NCBI RefSeq assembly: GCF_012489685.1 | Contig: NC_080042.1 | Coordinates: 30,385,158-30,449,157, forward strand | DNA: 64,000 bases | Source: Lotus japonicus | Taxonomy: Eukaryota; Streptophyta; Magnoliopsida; Fabales; Fabaceae | Direction: 5' to 3' | In this document: piece by piece, positions 11,333 through 21,200 of the stretch | Layout of the letters: each line of letters begins with the position of its first letter | Numbering within the stretch: position 1 is the first letter of the stretch | The notes under the pieces: generated by a model | Database searches by the model: none | What the model was told of the DNA's origin: nothing | Seen by the model: only the letters and a program-made list of their open reading frames with translations | Position numbers and translations under genes: made by a program

Positions 11333-11725
11333 ATGGCATCATACATGATCGCATTAGAGGAGCTGAGAAAGAGAGCCTTTGAGGAGGACTTGTTTCTCAA
11401 CATTAGGCATCCAGAGGGTACAACAACCATCTCAGAGCTAATACGGACACTGCTGGAGGAGGACCTGCGTCCAGAGTTGAAGAGAGACTTGAGGGAATTT
11501 CTTGCCTTCGTGGAGGAGGTGCAAGAACTCAGCCAGCTTGAACTAAAGCTGCTGGAAGAAAAAGAGATCTTGGAAAAGAAGCTCAAGACTGCAGAAGAGA
11601 TTCTGGAGAGGGATGAGCTAAAAGACAGGCTCAACAACATCTAGTATGCACTGGAGCGTCTGGAGAAGGAGAGGTCAGAGCAGCGCCAGGAGTGCAGAAG
11701 AATGAGGAGGGATCCTCCATTCTAG
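11333..11725 (+). pseudogene. Antisense ORF of the Sirevirus-type element, with in-frame TAG
   Basis: The ATG at 11333 opens a 103-codon frame that stops at TAG 11642-11644. The same frame then continues for 26 more codons, in the same Glu/Arg-rich style and ending RRDPPF, to a TAG at 11723-11725. The predicted protein is highly charged and largely helical, with heptad-like Leu/Glu runs (LSQLELKLLEEKEILEKKL) that suggest a coiled coil. It begins MASYMIALEELRKR. I recall similar peptides annotated as hypothetical proteins in legumes, but the function is unknown to me. It lies on the strand opposite to the LTR and upstream of it, and it has its own TATA-like box. The readable tail suggests that TAG 11642 is a recent nonsense change. 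Confidence 0.55.
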
Positions 11726-11796
11726 GACTTTAGGAAAAAGAAAAAAAATGTATGATGTAAAAGCGGTTATGATGAATAATAAAAAAAAATTGCAAA

Positions 11797-11805
11797 CATA
11801 ATGTC

Positions 11806-11855
<50 letters not shown>

Positions 11856-11864
11856 GACATTATG
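11797..11864. repeat. Perfect 68-nt palindrome with (TA)n core
   Basis: CATAATGTCAGA, then TA repeats, then TCTGACATTATG: the arms are exact reverse complements with no mismatch. It lies exactly between the Sirevirus-type sequence and the first pararetrovirus fragment and can fold into a complete hairpin or cruciform. Confidence 0.9.
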
Positions 11865-11872
11865 GAAGTCTT

Positions 11873-14212
11873 ATTGGAAATCTTACCCCTTCCAAATTGA
11901 CATGGTTAAATGGCAGCATAAAGATGGAAAAGAAACCCTTTCTAAACTGCCACCTAAAACTCCTTTCCTTCTTAAAGGAGCTCAATCTACACCTGTTTTG
12001 GCTTCTCCCTTCAAGACTAGAGAAGAAGAAGGTGAGGTCACCAGTAAGGACATCAAAGACCTCATGGAACAGGCCAATTATACCAATAAGTATCTTCAAA
12101 CTCTTGGAGAATCTCAGACTCATGATGAATCTGCTAGAAAAGGAAAAGGAAAGGTCAAGACTGAACCCTCTTCCCCAGATCTTGATATCCCTAAAGGGTG
12201 TCAACTGGAAAAACCTTTATTCAAACCTTTCCAAATCAGTAATCGATCTAGGCACTCAGCTCAATCCCTTCGTGCCAAGAATGAATCTGATAATGAGCTT
12301 CTTCAGAAAGTTGTGGAACAACTGAAGCTTCTCAATCAAGTGATCCCTGAAACCCCGACTCAGGAAACTCCTACTCCGGAGGCAGTTTCTAATCCTACTG
12401 TCTCTGCTCCTGCTCCTCCAAAAACTCGGACTTCTACTCGTAATGCCTCTACTTCTTTAAACAATATTGAAGATGGTAAGGCTGAGTCTGATTCTGATAT
12501 CCAATCTGTCAAGAGTATTCCTATCAACGCTGTTAATCACAATTCTAGGAATCAGTGGAGAAAAGAAACCAAACTCTATTATCCTAGAGCTACTGCTCCT
12601 GATCTTCTTTTAGAAGAATCTTCAAACTTCAAAAGCTTCAGTGCCAACAATGTCTATGAATGGAATATTGATGGTGAAAACGAGTATGGCATCACCAAAA
12701 TCCTCCAAAATATGACTATGGTAGCCACTGCCTATGTTACCGCTAATAGTTGTCCTGAATCTCTTATTGTCGAAGTCTTGGTTGCTGGTTTCTGTGGCCA
12801 GCTCAAAGGTTGGTGGGATAATTATCTCACGGAAGACGAGAAGAATCAGATCTTGACTGCTATCAAGACTGATGAAGAAGGTAATCCTATCATTGAAGAT
12901 GGGAAATTCATTCCTGATGCTGTCAACTCCTTAATCTTCACTATAGCTCAACATTTTGTTGGAGATCCTTCCCTCATCAAGGATAGATCTGGTGATCTTT
13001 TGTCCAATCTTAAGTGTAAGTCTTTGGGTGATTTTAGATGGTATAAGGATACCTTCTTGACCAGAGTCTACACCCGGGAAGACAGCCAACAAGCCTTCTG
13101 GAAAGAGAAATTCCTGGCAGGCCTCCCTAAATCTTTTGGCGACAAAGTTCGGGAAAAACTTAGAAGCCAAAATCCGGGGGGAGAAATCCCGTATCACACC
13201 CTTAGTTATGGACAGCTTATTGCTATCATTCAAAGAGTTGCTCTCAAAATCTGTCAGGATGACAAAATCCAACAACAACTCACTAAGGAGAAGTCTCAAA
13301 ATCGCAGGGATTTGGGTACTTTCTGCGAACAATTTGGAATTCAAGGTTGTCCCAAGAAACCTAAACCTAGAAAGCAAGATCCTCCTCCCAAACAACAGTG
13401 GAGAAAGAGATCAAGCAGAAATGATCAAAGGAAACCTAGATCTAAACCTCATTCTGCTCAAACCTCCAAAAACCCTCCTGAGACTAAAACCTCTCAAGGA
13501 AAAGATGTCACCTGCTATACCTGCGGCAAGCCTGGCCATATTAGCAGATATTGCAGACTCAAAAGAAGAATCTCTAAGCTTCAGCTTGAACCTGAGATTG
13601 AGGATAAGATCAACAATCTTCTCATTCAAACCTCTGATGAAGAAGAATCCAATCCTTCGGACTCCGACTCCGAGGTCTCCGAAGACCTAAATCAAATCCA
13701 GAATGATGATTCTCAATCATCATCCTCTGTCAATACCTTGACCATTAACACTTTGACTAATGAGCAAGATCTTCTCTTTAGGGCCATCAATTCTATCCCT
13801 GATCCTGAAGAAAAGAAAATCTACTTGGAACGCCTCAGATCTACTCTTGAAGACAGGCCTCCCAGAAGTCCTATTACTACCAATAAGTTCAATCTTAGGG
13901 ATACCTTCAAGCGTCTTGAAAAATCTGCTGTCAAACCTGTCACTATTCAAGACCTCCAATCTGAAGTTAGTACCCTTAAAATCGAGGTTAAGGGTCTCAA
14001 ACAAATCCAAAGAAGTCAGCAGCTTATCTTAGACAAACTGACTAGAAATTATGAAGAAGACAGTTCTTCTTCTATACCTGATTCCAATCCTGCTCCTAAC
14101 AACAATTGCGATGATTTTCTGGAAGTTATCAATCATGTCACCATCCAGAAATTCTACATCCACATCAAAATCCTTATAGGAGATTTTATCTTGGAAACTC
14201 CAGCTCTCTTTG
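11873..14212 (+). pseudogene. Pararetrovirus fragment F1 (linker, coat protein, zinc knuckle)
   Basis: An internal piece of the endogenous pararetrovirus ORF1, open throughout and corresponding to about residues 475-1247 of the C1 polyprotein. It begins in the segment after the movement protein, and covers a Pro/Thr-rich acidic linker, the coat protein region (KLYYPRATAPDLL, GQLKGWWDNYL, FRWYKDTFLTRVYT), the nucleocapsid-type CX2CX4HX4C knuckle (CYTCGKPGHISRYC) and a Ser/Asp-rich tail. It ends at CTCTTTG just before the aspartic protease DTG motif. There is no movement protein, protease or RT. The first in-frame ATG is at 11902, but nothing suggests it is used. At 14213 it switches directly into the inverted fragment F2. 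Confidence 0.9.
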
Positions 14213-16264
14213 TTATATCTCCTATAAGGATTTTGATGTGGATGTAGAATTTCTGGATGGTGACATGATTGATAACTTCCAGAAAATCATCGCAATTGTT
14301 GTTAGGAGCAGGATTGGAATCAGGTATAGAAGAAGAACTGTCTTCTTCATAATTTCTAGTCAGTTTGTCTAAGATAAGCTGCTGACTTCTTTGGATTTGT
14401 TTGAGACCCTTAACCTCGATTTTAAGGGTACTAACTTCAGATTGGAGGTCTTGAATAGTGACAGGTTTGACAGCAGATTTTTCAAGACGCTTGAAGGTAT
14501 CCCTAAGATTGAACTTATTGGTAGTAATAGGACTTCTGGGAGGCCTGTCTTCAAGAGTAGATCTGAGGCGTTCCAAGTAGATTTTCTTTTCTTCAGGATC
14601 AGGGATAGAATTGATGGCCCTAAAGAGAAGATCTTGCTCATTAGTCAAAGTGTTAATGGTCAAGGTATTGACAGAGGATGATGATTGAGAATCATCATTC
14701 TGGATTTGATTTAGGTCTTCGGAGACCTCGGAGTCGGAGTCCGAAGGATTGGATTCTTCTTCATCAGAGGTTTGAATGAGAAGATTGTTGATCTTATCCT
14801 CAATCTCAGGTTCAAGCTGAAGCTCAGAGATTCTTCTTTTGAGTCTGCAATATCTGCTAATATGGCCAGGCTTGCCGCAGGTATAGCAGGTGACATCTTT
14901 TCCTTGAGAGGTTTTAGTCTCAGGAGGGTTTTTGGAGGTTTGAGCAGAATGAGGTTTAGATCTAGGTTTCCTTTGATCATTTCTGCTTGATCTCTTTCTC
15001 CACTGTTGTTTGGGAGGAGGATCTTGCTTTCTAGGTTTAGGTTTCTTGGGACAACCTTGAATTCCAAATTGTTCGCAGAAAGTACCCAAATCCCTGCGAT
15101 TTTGAGACTTCTCCTTAGTGAGTTGCTGTTGGATTTTGTCATCCTGACAGATTTTGAGAGCAACTCTTTGAATGATAGCAATAAGCTGTCCATAACTAAG
15201 GGTGTGATACGGGATTTCTCCCCCCGGATTTTGGCTTCTAAGTTTTTCCCGAACTTTGTCGCCAAAAGATTTAGGGAGGCCTGCCAGGAATTTCTCTTTC
15301 CAGAAGGCTTGTTGGCTGTCTTCCCGGGTGTAGACTCTGGTCAAGAAGGTATCCTTATACCATCTAAAATCACCCAAAGACTTACACTTAAGATTGGACA
15401 AAAGATCACCAGATCTATCCTTGATGAGGGAAGGATCTCCAACAAAATGTTGAGCTATAGTGAAGATTAAGGAGTTGACAGCATCAGGAATGAATTTCCC
15501 ATCTTCAATGATAGGATTACCTTCTTCATCAGTCTTGATAGCAGTCAAGATCTGATTCTTCTCGTCTTCAGTGAGATAATTATCCCACCAACCTTTGAGC
15601 TGGCCACAGAAACCAGCAACCAAGACTTCGACAATAAGAGATTCAGGACAACTATTGGCGGTAACATAGGCAGTGGCTACCATAGTCATATTTTGGAGGA
15701 TTTTGGTGATGCCATACTCGTTTTCACCATCAATATTCCATTCATAGACATTGTTGGCACTGAAGCTTTTGAAGTTTGAAGATTCTTCTAAAAGAAGATC
15801 AGGAGCAGTAGCTCTAGGATAATAGAGTTTGGTTTCTTTTCTCCACTGATTCCTAGAATTGTGATTAACAGCGTTGATAGGAATACTCTTGACAGATTGG
15901 ATATCAGAATCAGACTCAGTCTTACCATCTTCAATATTGTTTAAAGAAGTAGAGGCATTACGAGTAGAAGTCCGAGTTTTTGGAGGAGCAGGAGCAGAGA
16001 CAGTAGGATTAGAAACTGCCTCCGGAGTAGGAGTTTCCTGAGTCGGGGTTTCAGGGATCACTTGATTGAGAAGCTTCAGTTGTTCCACAACTTTCTGAAG
16101 AAGCTCATTATCAGATTCATTCTTGGCACGAAGGGATTGAGCTGAGTGCCTAGATCGATTACTGATTTGGAAAGGTTTGAATAAAGGTTTTTCCAGTTGA
16201 CACCCTTTAGGGATATCAAGATCTGGGGAAGAGGGTTCAGTCTTGACCTTTCCTTTTCCTTTTC
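12137..16264. repeat. Inverted repeat F1/F2: 2048-bp arms, 32-nt loop
   Basis: The left arm 12137-14184 and right arm 14217-16264 are the same pararetrovirus segment in opposite orientation. They have equal length, only scattered substitutions by eye and a 32-nt spacer (14185-14216). Confidence 0.92.
14217..16264 (-). pseudogene. Pararetrovirus fragment F2, inverted (linker, coat protein, zinc knuckle)
   Basis: Corresponds to about residues 555-1236 of the C1 polyprotein, read on the - strand. It has the same coat protein core and CCHC knuckle as F1 and is likewise open. Compared with the other copies it has a few substitutions, for example Thr for Ala in the linker (GKTESDSD). It lacks the movement protein, protease and RT. 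Its right end at 16264 joins a 19-nt filler and then the 3' terminus of copy C1. The apparent reading frame past 14217 runs into F1 antisense sequence and is not viral. Confidence 0.9.
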
Positions 16265-16283
16265 AGTAATCGATCTAGGTATC
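16265..16283. other. Junction filler between F2 and C1
   Basis: Nineteen bases. The first 15 (AGTAATCGATCTAGG) copy a pararetrovirus segment also present at about 12237-12252. The rest, GTATC followed by AGAG, resembles the viral primer site in + orientation. Templated filler of this kind is typical of end-joining repair. Confidence 0.6.
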
Positions 16284-16785
16284 AGAGGGGGTCGGAAGCA
16301 GAAGGAGGGGGATGAGATGAGGATTAAGAAGAGAAGTAGGACGCCACCACGGAGGGGCTTCTAGCAGAAATTTAAATTGCAGAAATTAAAAGACAGGAAT
16401 TAAAACAGGAGGCTCAGCCTTCCATAAACAGAATAATAAAAACTGGAGGAAATATATTACATAAACATAGGTTACAAAAACTGAAAAACTGAAAAGATTG
16501 AAGACAGGAAAACTGAAAGAGAACTTACAGAAGGACTCTCAGTGTTTTCTCTCTCTATAACTCTCTATCTAGGCTAAGCCAAACTCTGATTAACAAAGCT
16601 CAGAAGATGCCTATTTAAAGAAAAATTTGGTCACTGTTTGAATAGTTCCGGTTGAATAGTTCCGGTAGACGGTACTATTTGACGGGCACTATTTGCTACA
16701 GTAAAAAGTTCTACTGTTGCTATAGTGGAATACAATAATTGAGATTGAATTATTACAAAACATAATGATAAAAGACGACAAAGCT
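16284..16785 (-). promoter_or_regulatory. C1 intergenic region: promoter and 3' noncoding sequence
   Basis: About 500 nt after ORF2, equivalent to 31362-31863 in C2. It contains the duplicated CCGGAACTATTCAA word, a TATA-like CTTTAAATAG and a pyrimidine-rich tail up to the genome end. I see no canonical AATAAA in the expected place. Confidence 0.65.
16611..16620 (-). promoter_or_regulatory. TATA-like box of C1
   Basis: CTTTAAATAG on the - strand, at the same place relative to ORF2 and the primer-site end as 31527-31536 and 43252-43261. Confidence 0.5.
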
Positions 16786-18201
16786 TTAGCAGAAGTCATC
16801 TTCACTTGATTCCAGTGTTTCCGGGATAAAATCTGACCCGAAAGAAGATTGTGAGGAAGTTTTCTGCTGAGGGGCCTTTGAGGATGAGGCCTGCTCCTTT
16901 GGCTCTTTTTCTTTTAATAATTGTAGAGCTGTTTGGAGATTCTTCAGCAAGTCTTCTTCTGTTGAAGCTCCTGCAAGGGCCGCTGTGATGTGGGCCTTTT
17001 GATTGAGCAAGAGACTAGATTGCGGATTGGCATGCTTAAGGCACTTTTGGTTAGACTTAAACCACTGATTGACATTCTCCTTATGAGCTTTGGAAGCATC
17101 AAAGACCTTCCACCATTTGATTAAGGGTTGTTTGTGGAGAATTGGTTGGGCTTTTGTCTTGAGACCATAACGCCAGGCAAATACCCAAGAAAGGGAAAAG
17201 ATTGTGTAAAAATTCAAACAATCAGGATAATTGTTTAAATCTTTATTCCAATGCTTTAAAAAATGATTGTAACCCTCAAGAACTTCAGAGGGAAAGATTT
17301 CCGTAGTAGGTCCAAAGAAATCCCACCAAGAGTGAAACCAATTTGGAAAAGAATATTTATTGGACCATTTAAAATAAATGAGCCAAGAGTGTTTGAAATT
17401 CTGATTTTGTAGACCAAGGATTGTATTCTCCCAAGCTTTCATATAGTCCCAATAGTTGAAACCTACAGGGTCAAAGTTCTGAGAGAATTTTTTGTAACTA
17501 TTTGGATTAGGTCCAAAGTCAGTGGGACGAAGGACACGGAGAATCTGGAGTGTAGAATGAGTGATAAGGGAGTTATCAGATTTATCTCTAAAGTGTTTGA
17601 TTTCTACACTGTTTGTGTCTATAAGGATAAACTCATAGAAAGTTTGGGATTTGTTTGGGTGAATGGGATCAAGGTGGTTTGGGAAGAGTTTAATGCCAAT
17701 TTTGTTGGCAAGGTTGACTCCTCCAGAGCTATCCCACCATTCTGGTTCAATAAAAGTTTGGAATTTGGAGTTTATTTTGGCTAGATAACCGGTATTTTGG
17801 TTGGGTTGACTGGGTTGAGCAACAACGGGTTTTTTCCCGCAATGAGTTGCTAACGTTTTGGTTTTATCAATGATGGCTTGGAGAGATTGAAGGTCATCAT
17901 CTTCTTCTGTCATGCTAGCCCAGGATTTTTTGGGTAAATTGATGAGTCCCTGAGGAACATTATCCAGGCCTGCTTGTTTGAGGGCAAGGAGAGTTGGAAT
18001 TGATAAAACATAATCTGCTTTGGTTTGTTTTGGTTGGGGAGATTGATTTTGAGCAGTGGGCTCAGATTTTTGATTTTGGACAGTGGGTCCAGATTGATGG
18101 GCAGTGGGCCCAGAGAGGATTAAGTCAGAAATTGTAATACCTTTGTTCTTGTGAGAACCTCTGCCTCTTCCTCTGGATGAGGAAGAGCCTTTGGAGGCCA
18201 T
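16786..18201 (-). CDS. C1 ORF2, pararetrovirus protein of unknown function (471 aa)
   Basis: The ATG at 18201 follows the ORF1 stop by one base (TAAGATG on the - strand). Upstream in-frame codons belong to the end of ORF1. The N-terminus is Ser/Arg/Gly-rich (SSSSRGRGRG) with a duplicated SGPT word, so it is probably disordered and nucleic-acid binding. The middle is rich in Trp and Phe (WFHSWWDFFGP, IKWWKVFDA) and probably folded. The end is acidic (ETLESSEDDFC). Florendovirus-type genomes have a second ORF of unknown role in this position, and that is the closest match in layout. It is fully open and differs from the C2 copy at a few residues, such as Val/Ala, Trp/Arg and Gly/Ser. No enzymatic motif was recognised. 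Confidence 0.8.
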   Translation of the reverse strand: MASKGSSSSRGRGRGSHKNKGITISDLILSGPTAHQSGPTVQNQKSEPTAQNQSPQPKQTKADYVLSIPTLLALKQAGLDNVPQGLINLPKKSWASMTEEDDDLQSLQAIIDKTKTLATHCGKKPVVAQPSQPNQNTGYLAKINSKFQTFIEPEWWDSSGGVNLANKIGIKLFPNHLDPIHPNKSQTFYEFILIDTNSVEIKHFRDKSDNSLITHSTLQILRVLRPTDFGPNPNSYKKFSQNFDPVGFNYWDYMKAWENTILGLQNQNFKHSWLIYFKWSNKYSFPNWFHSWWDFFGPTTEIFPSEVLEGYNHFLKHWNKDLNNYPDCLNFYTIFSLSWVFAWRYGLKTKAQPILHKQPLIKWWKVFDASKAHKENVNQWFKSNQKCLKHANPQSSLLLNQKAHITAALAGASTEEDLLKNLQTALQLLKEKEPKEQASSSKAPQQKTSSQSSFGSDFIPETLESSEDDFC

Positions 18202-18202
18202 C

Positions 18203-21200
18203 TTATGATCTGCCCTGCAAATATTCACGAGTGAGGAAATCAGGGAGAGAATTGTTAGAACCTTTTATATATTCAATATCGAAGTCAAAAACGCTTAAAA
18301 TAGCTTGCCATCTGGCAAAGATATGTTTTGAAGCTAAGTTTTTGACATCTTTTTGTAAGATTTCTTTCGCAGATTTGCAGTCTACTCGGACTAAGAATTT
18401 TTGATTAATCAAATCAGATTGAAATTTTGAAATAGATAAAACGATTGGTAAAACTTCTTTTTTAACAGTAGAATAATTCTGTTGAGCAGGATTCCAATGT
18501 TTTGAAGTAAAAGCAATAATTTGTTCTTTATCAAGAATTTTTTGTTTCAAAATACCACCAAAGCCAATATCAGAGGCATCAGTTTCAATAATCTTGAAAG
18601 CTTGAGGATTAGGGAGATAAAGACAAGGAAGATTTTTGACACGCAGTTTGATTTGTTTGACCACGTTGGTATGAATATCAGACCAGGGTGGAGGATCCTT
18701 CTTGAGTCTATCATGAAGGGGTTTAATTATTGTGCTGAGTTGAGGACAGAAGTCTGCAACATAATTGAGACATCCCAAGAATCTTTGCAATTGGGTTTTG
18801 TCTATGATTTGATCAGGGAATTTGTCGGTGAACTCGATGGCTCTATTGATGGGAATGATAGTTCCTTGGTGAATATTATGGCCAAGGAATCTGATTTTGG
18901 TTTGGAACAAGCTGACTTTTGTTTTGGATACTGCCAGACCATTCCTTTTGATTACAGAGATGAAAGTATTGAGGTGTTTGAAGTGTTGATCCACGGTTTG
19001 AGAGAAGACCAGCACATCATCGATGTAGACAATAGTGAATTTGGAATAGGGATTGAAGATTTCATTCATGATCCTTTGAAATTCGGATGGGGCGTTCTTT
19101 AGCCCAAAAGGCATAACATTCCACTCATATTGTTCAAAAGGGACAGTAAAAGCAGTTTTATACCTATCCTTTTCTTGTAATTGGATTTGCCAAAATCCAG
19201 ATTTCATGTCGAACTTCGAAAAGATCTTAGCATCATGCAGTCTGGCAAGAAGATCTTTCTTGTTGGGAATAGGATATCTAATCCAACAAAGGGCTTGATT
19301 GAGAGGTTTGTAGTTGATGACCAATCTAGGGGTTCCCCGTTCTATCTCAGCTTGTTTGTTGACATAGAAGGCTGCACAGGACCAAGGACTTTTACTCCTG
19401 CGGATTAGTTTCTTCTTAAGAAGATCATCGATTTCCTTTCGGCAAAAATGAAGAAGTTCTTCATTCATTTGAATAGGTCTAGCCTTGGTTGGGATCTGTT
19501 TGTCTGAAAAATCCTTATCATAAGGAAGTTCCACCATATGGCTCTTCCTTTCCCAAAAGGCATTGGGTAGGTCAGAACAGATGCTAGATTGAATATTCCC
19601 CAAAATATTCTCAATCCTTATTTTGACTGAAGGTTGTTGTAATTGAACTTCAATGTTCTTGAAGGAGATCTCTTCCTTGAGGAAATTGATTTGCTTTTCC
19701 TTGTAAGATATAACATTCAGGGTTTTGTCAAAGGGAGGTTCCGAGAATTTGAACAGAATAGGTTGTCCAAGGTGCTGGACAGTGATGCCATCAACGTCAG
19801 TATCATAAGGGAAGAGTTTCTTAATGAAAGGAGTCTCTATTATGACTTTTTGACTAAGATTTCTGACGAGCAGAAAAGGGGTTTCAATTTCAAGACTACC
19901 ATTTTTGATGATAGCCGAGGGGATCTTATATTTGATTATTAACCTAGATCCTTCAGCAGCACTGAGTTTCTCAGTTGTTTTTTCAAAATATCTGGTGGGA
20001 ATGAGTCCCTCAGAAATACAACTGGAATCAGCCCCAGTATCAAAGAGAGCTGGAGTTTCCAAGATAAAATCTCCTATAAGGATTTTGATGTGGATGTAGA
20101 ATTTCTGGATGGTGACATGATTGATAACTTCCAGAAAATCATCGCAATTGTTGTTAGGAGCAGGATTGGAATCAGGTATGGAAGAAGAACTGTCTTCTTC
20201 ATAATTTCTAGTCAGTTTGTCTAAGATAAGCTGCTGACTTCTTTGGATTTGTTTGAGACCCTTAACCTCGATTTTAAGGGTACTAACTTCAGATTGGAGG
20301 TCTTGAATAGTGACAGGTTTGACAGCAGATTTTTCAAGACGCTTGAAGGTATCCCTAAGATTGAACTTATTGGTAGTAATAGGACTTCTGGGAGGCCTGT
20401 CTTCAAGAGTAGATCTGAGGCGTTCCAAGTAGATTTTCTTTTCTTCAGGATCAGGGATAGAATTGATGGCCCTAAAGAGAAGATCTTGCTCATTAGTCAA
20501 AGTGTTAATGGTCAAGGTATTGACAGAGGATGATGATTGAGAATCATCATTCTGGATTTGATTTAGGTCTTCGGAGATCTCGGAGTCGGAGTCCGAAGGA
20601 TTGGATTCTTCTTCATCAGAGGTTTGAATGAGAAGATTGTTGATCTTATCCTCAATCTCAGGTTCAAGCTGAAGCTCAGAGATTCTTCTTTTGAGTCTGC
20701 AATATCTGCTAATATGGCCAGGCTTGCCGCAGGTATAGCAGGTGACATCTTTTCCTTGAGAGGTTTTAGTCTCAGGAGGGTTTTTGGAGGTTTGAGCAGA
20801 ATGAGGTTTAGATCTAGGTTTCCTTTGATCATTTCTGCTTGATCTCTTTCTCCACTGTTGTTTGGGAGGAGGATCTTGCTTTCTAGGTTTAGGTTTCTTG
20901 GGACAACCTTGAATTCCAAATTGTTCGCAGAAAGTACCCAAATCCCTGCGATTTTGAGACTTCTCCTTAGTGAGTTGCTGTTGGATTTTGTCATCCTGAC
21001 AGATTTTGAGAGCAACTCTTTGAATGATAGCAATAAGCTGTCCATAACTAAGGGTGTGATACGGGATTTCTCCCCCCGGATTTTGGCTTCTAAGTTTTTC
21101 CCGAACTTTGTCGCCAAAAGATTTAGGGAGGCCTGCCAGGAATTTCTCTTTCCAGAAGGCTTGTTGGCTGTCTTCCCGGGTGTAGACTCTGGTCAAGAAG

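Larger units (their letters stand above)
9329..11796 (-). mobile_element. Truncated Sirevirus-type Ty1/copia element (3' LTR and internal end)
   Basis: On the - strand the order is internal sequence, a polypurine stretch with the CATCATCAAAAAGGGG signature, then a 1210-bp LTR starting TGTAAGATCAAG and ending TACCTTCA. The GTCATCATCAAAAAGGGG junction is, from family knowledge, typical of SIRE/Maximus-type Sireviruses. Only about 1.25 kb of internal sequence remains. The gag-pol, the PBS and the other LTR are absent, cut off at the AT palindrome that borders the pararetrovirus cluster. A non-autonomous relative with the same LTR is possible. Confidence 0.7.

Noticed and set aside
11860..12204. 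Antisense frames opposite the linker (also at 22049-22621, 25530-26102, 33437-34009)
   Set aside because: Complement of a charged coding stretch. They vary with indels and have no features of their own.
13136..13690. 184-codon and 154-codon frames over the coat protein region, present in every copy
   Set aside because: Shadow frames of the coat protein and linker, kept by sequence identity among copies. Ser/Leu/Lys-rich without domain character.
18521..19102. 193-codon open frame on the + strand, repeated antisense to RT in C2, C3 and partly C4
   Set aside because: It lies exactly opposite the RT/RNase H codons and is repeated only because the viral copies are repeated. Composition follows the complementary strand; no independent start context or domain.
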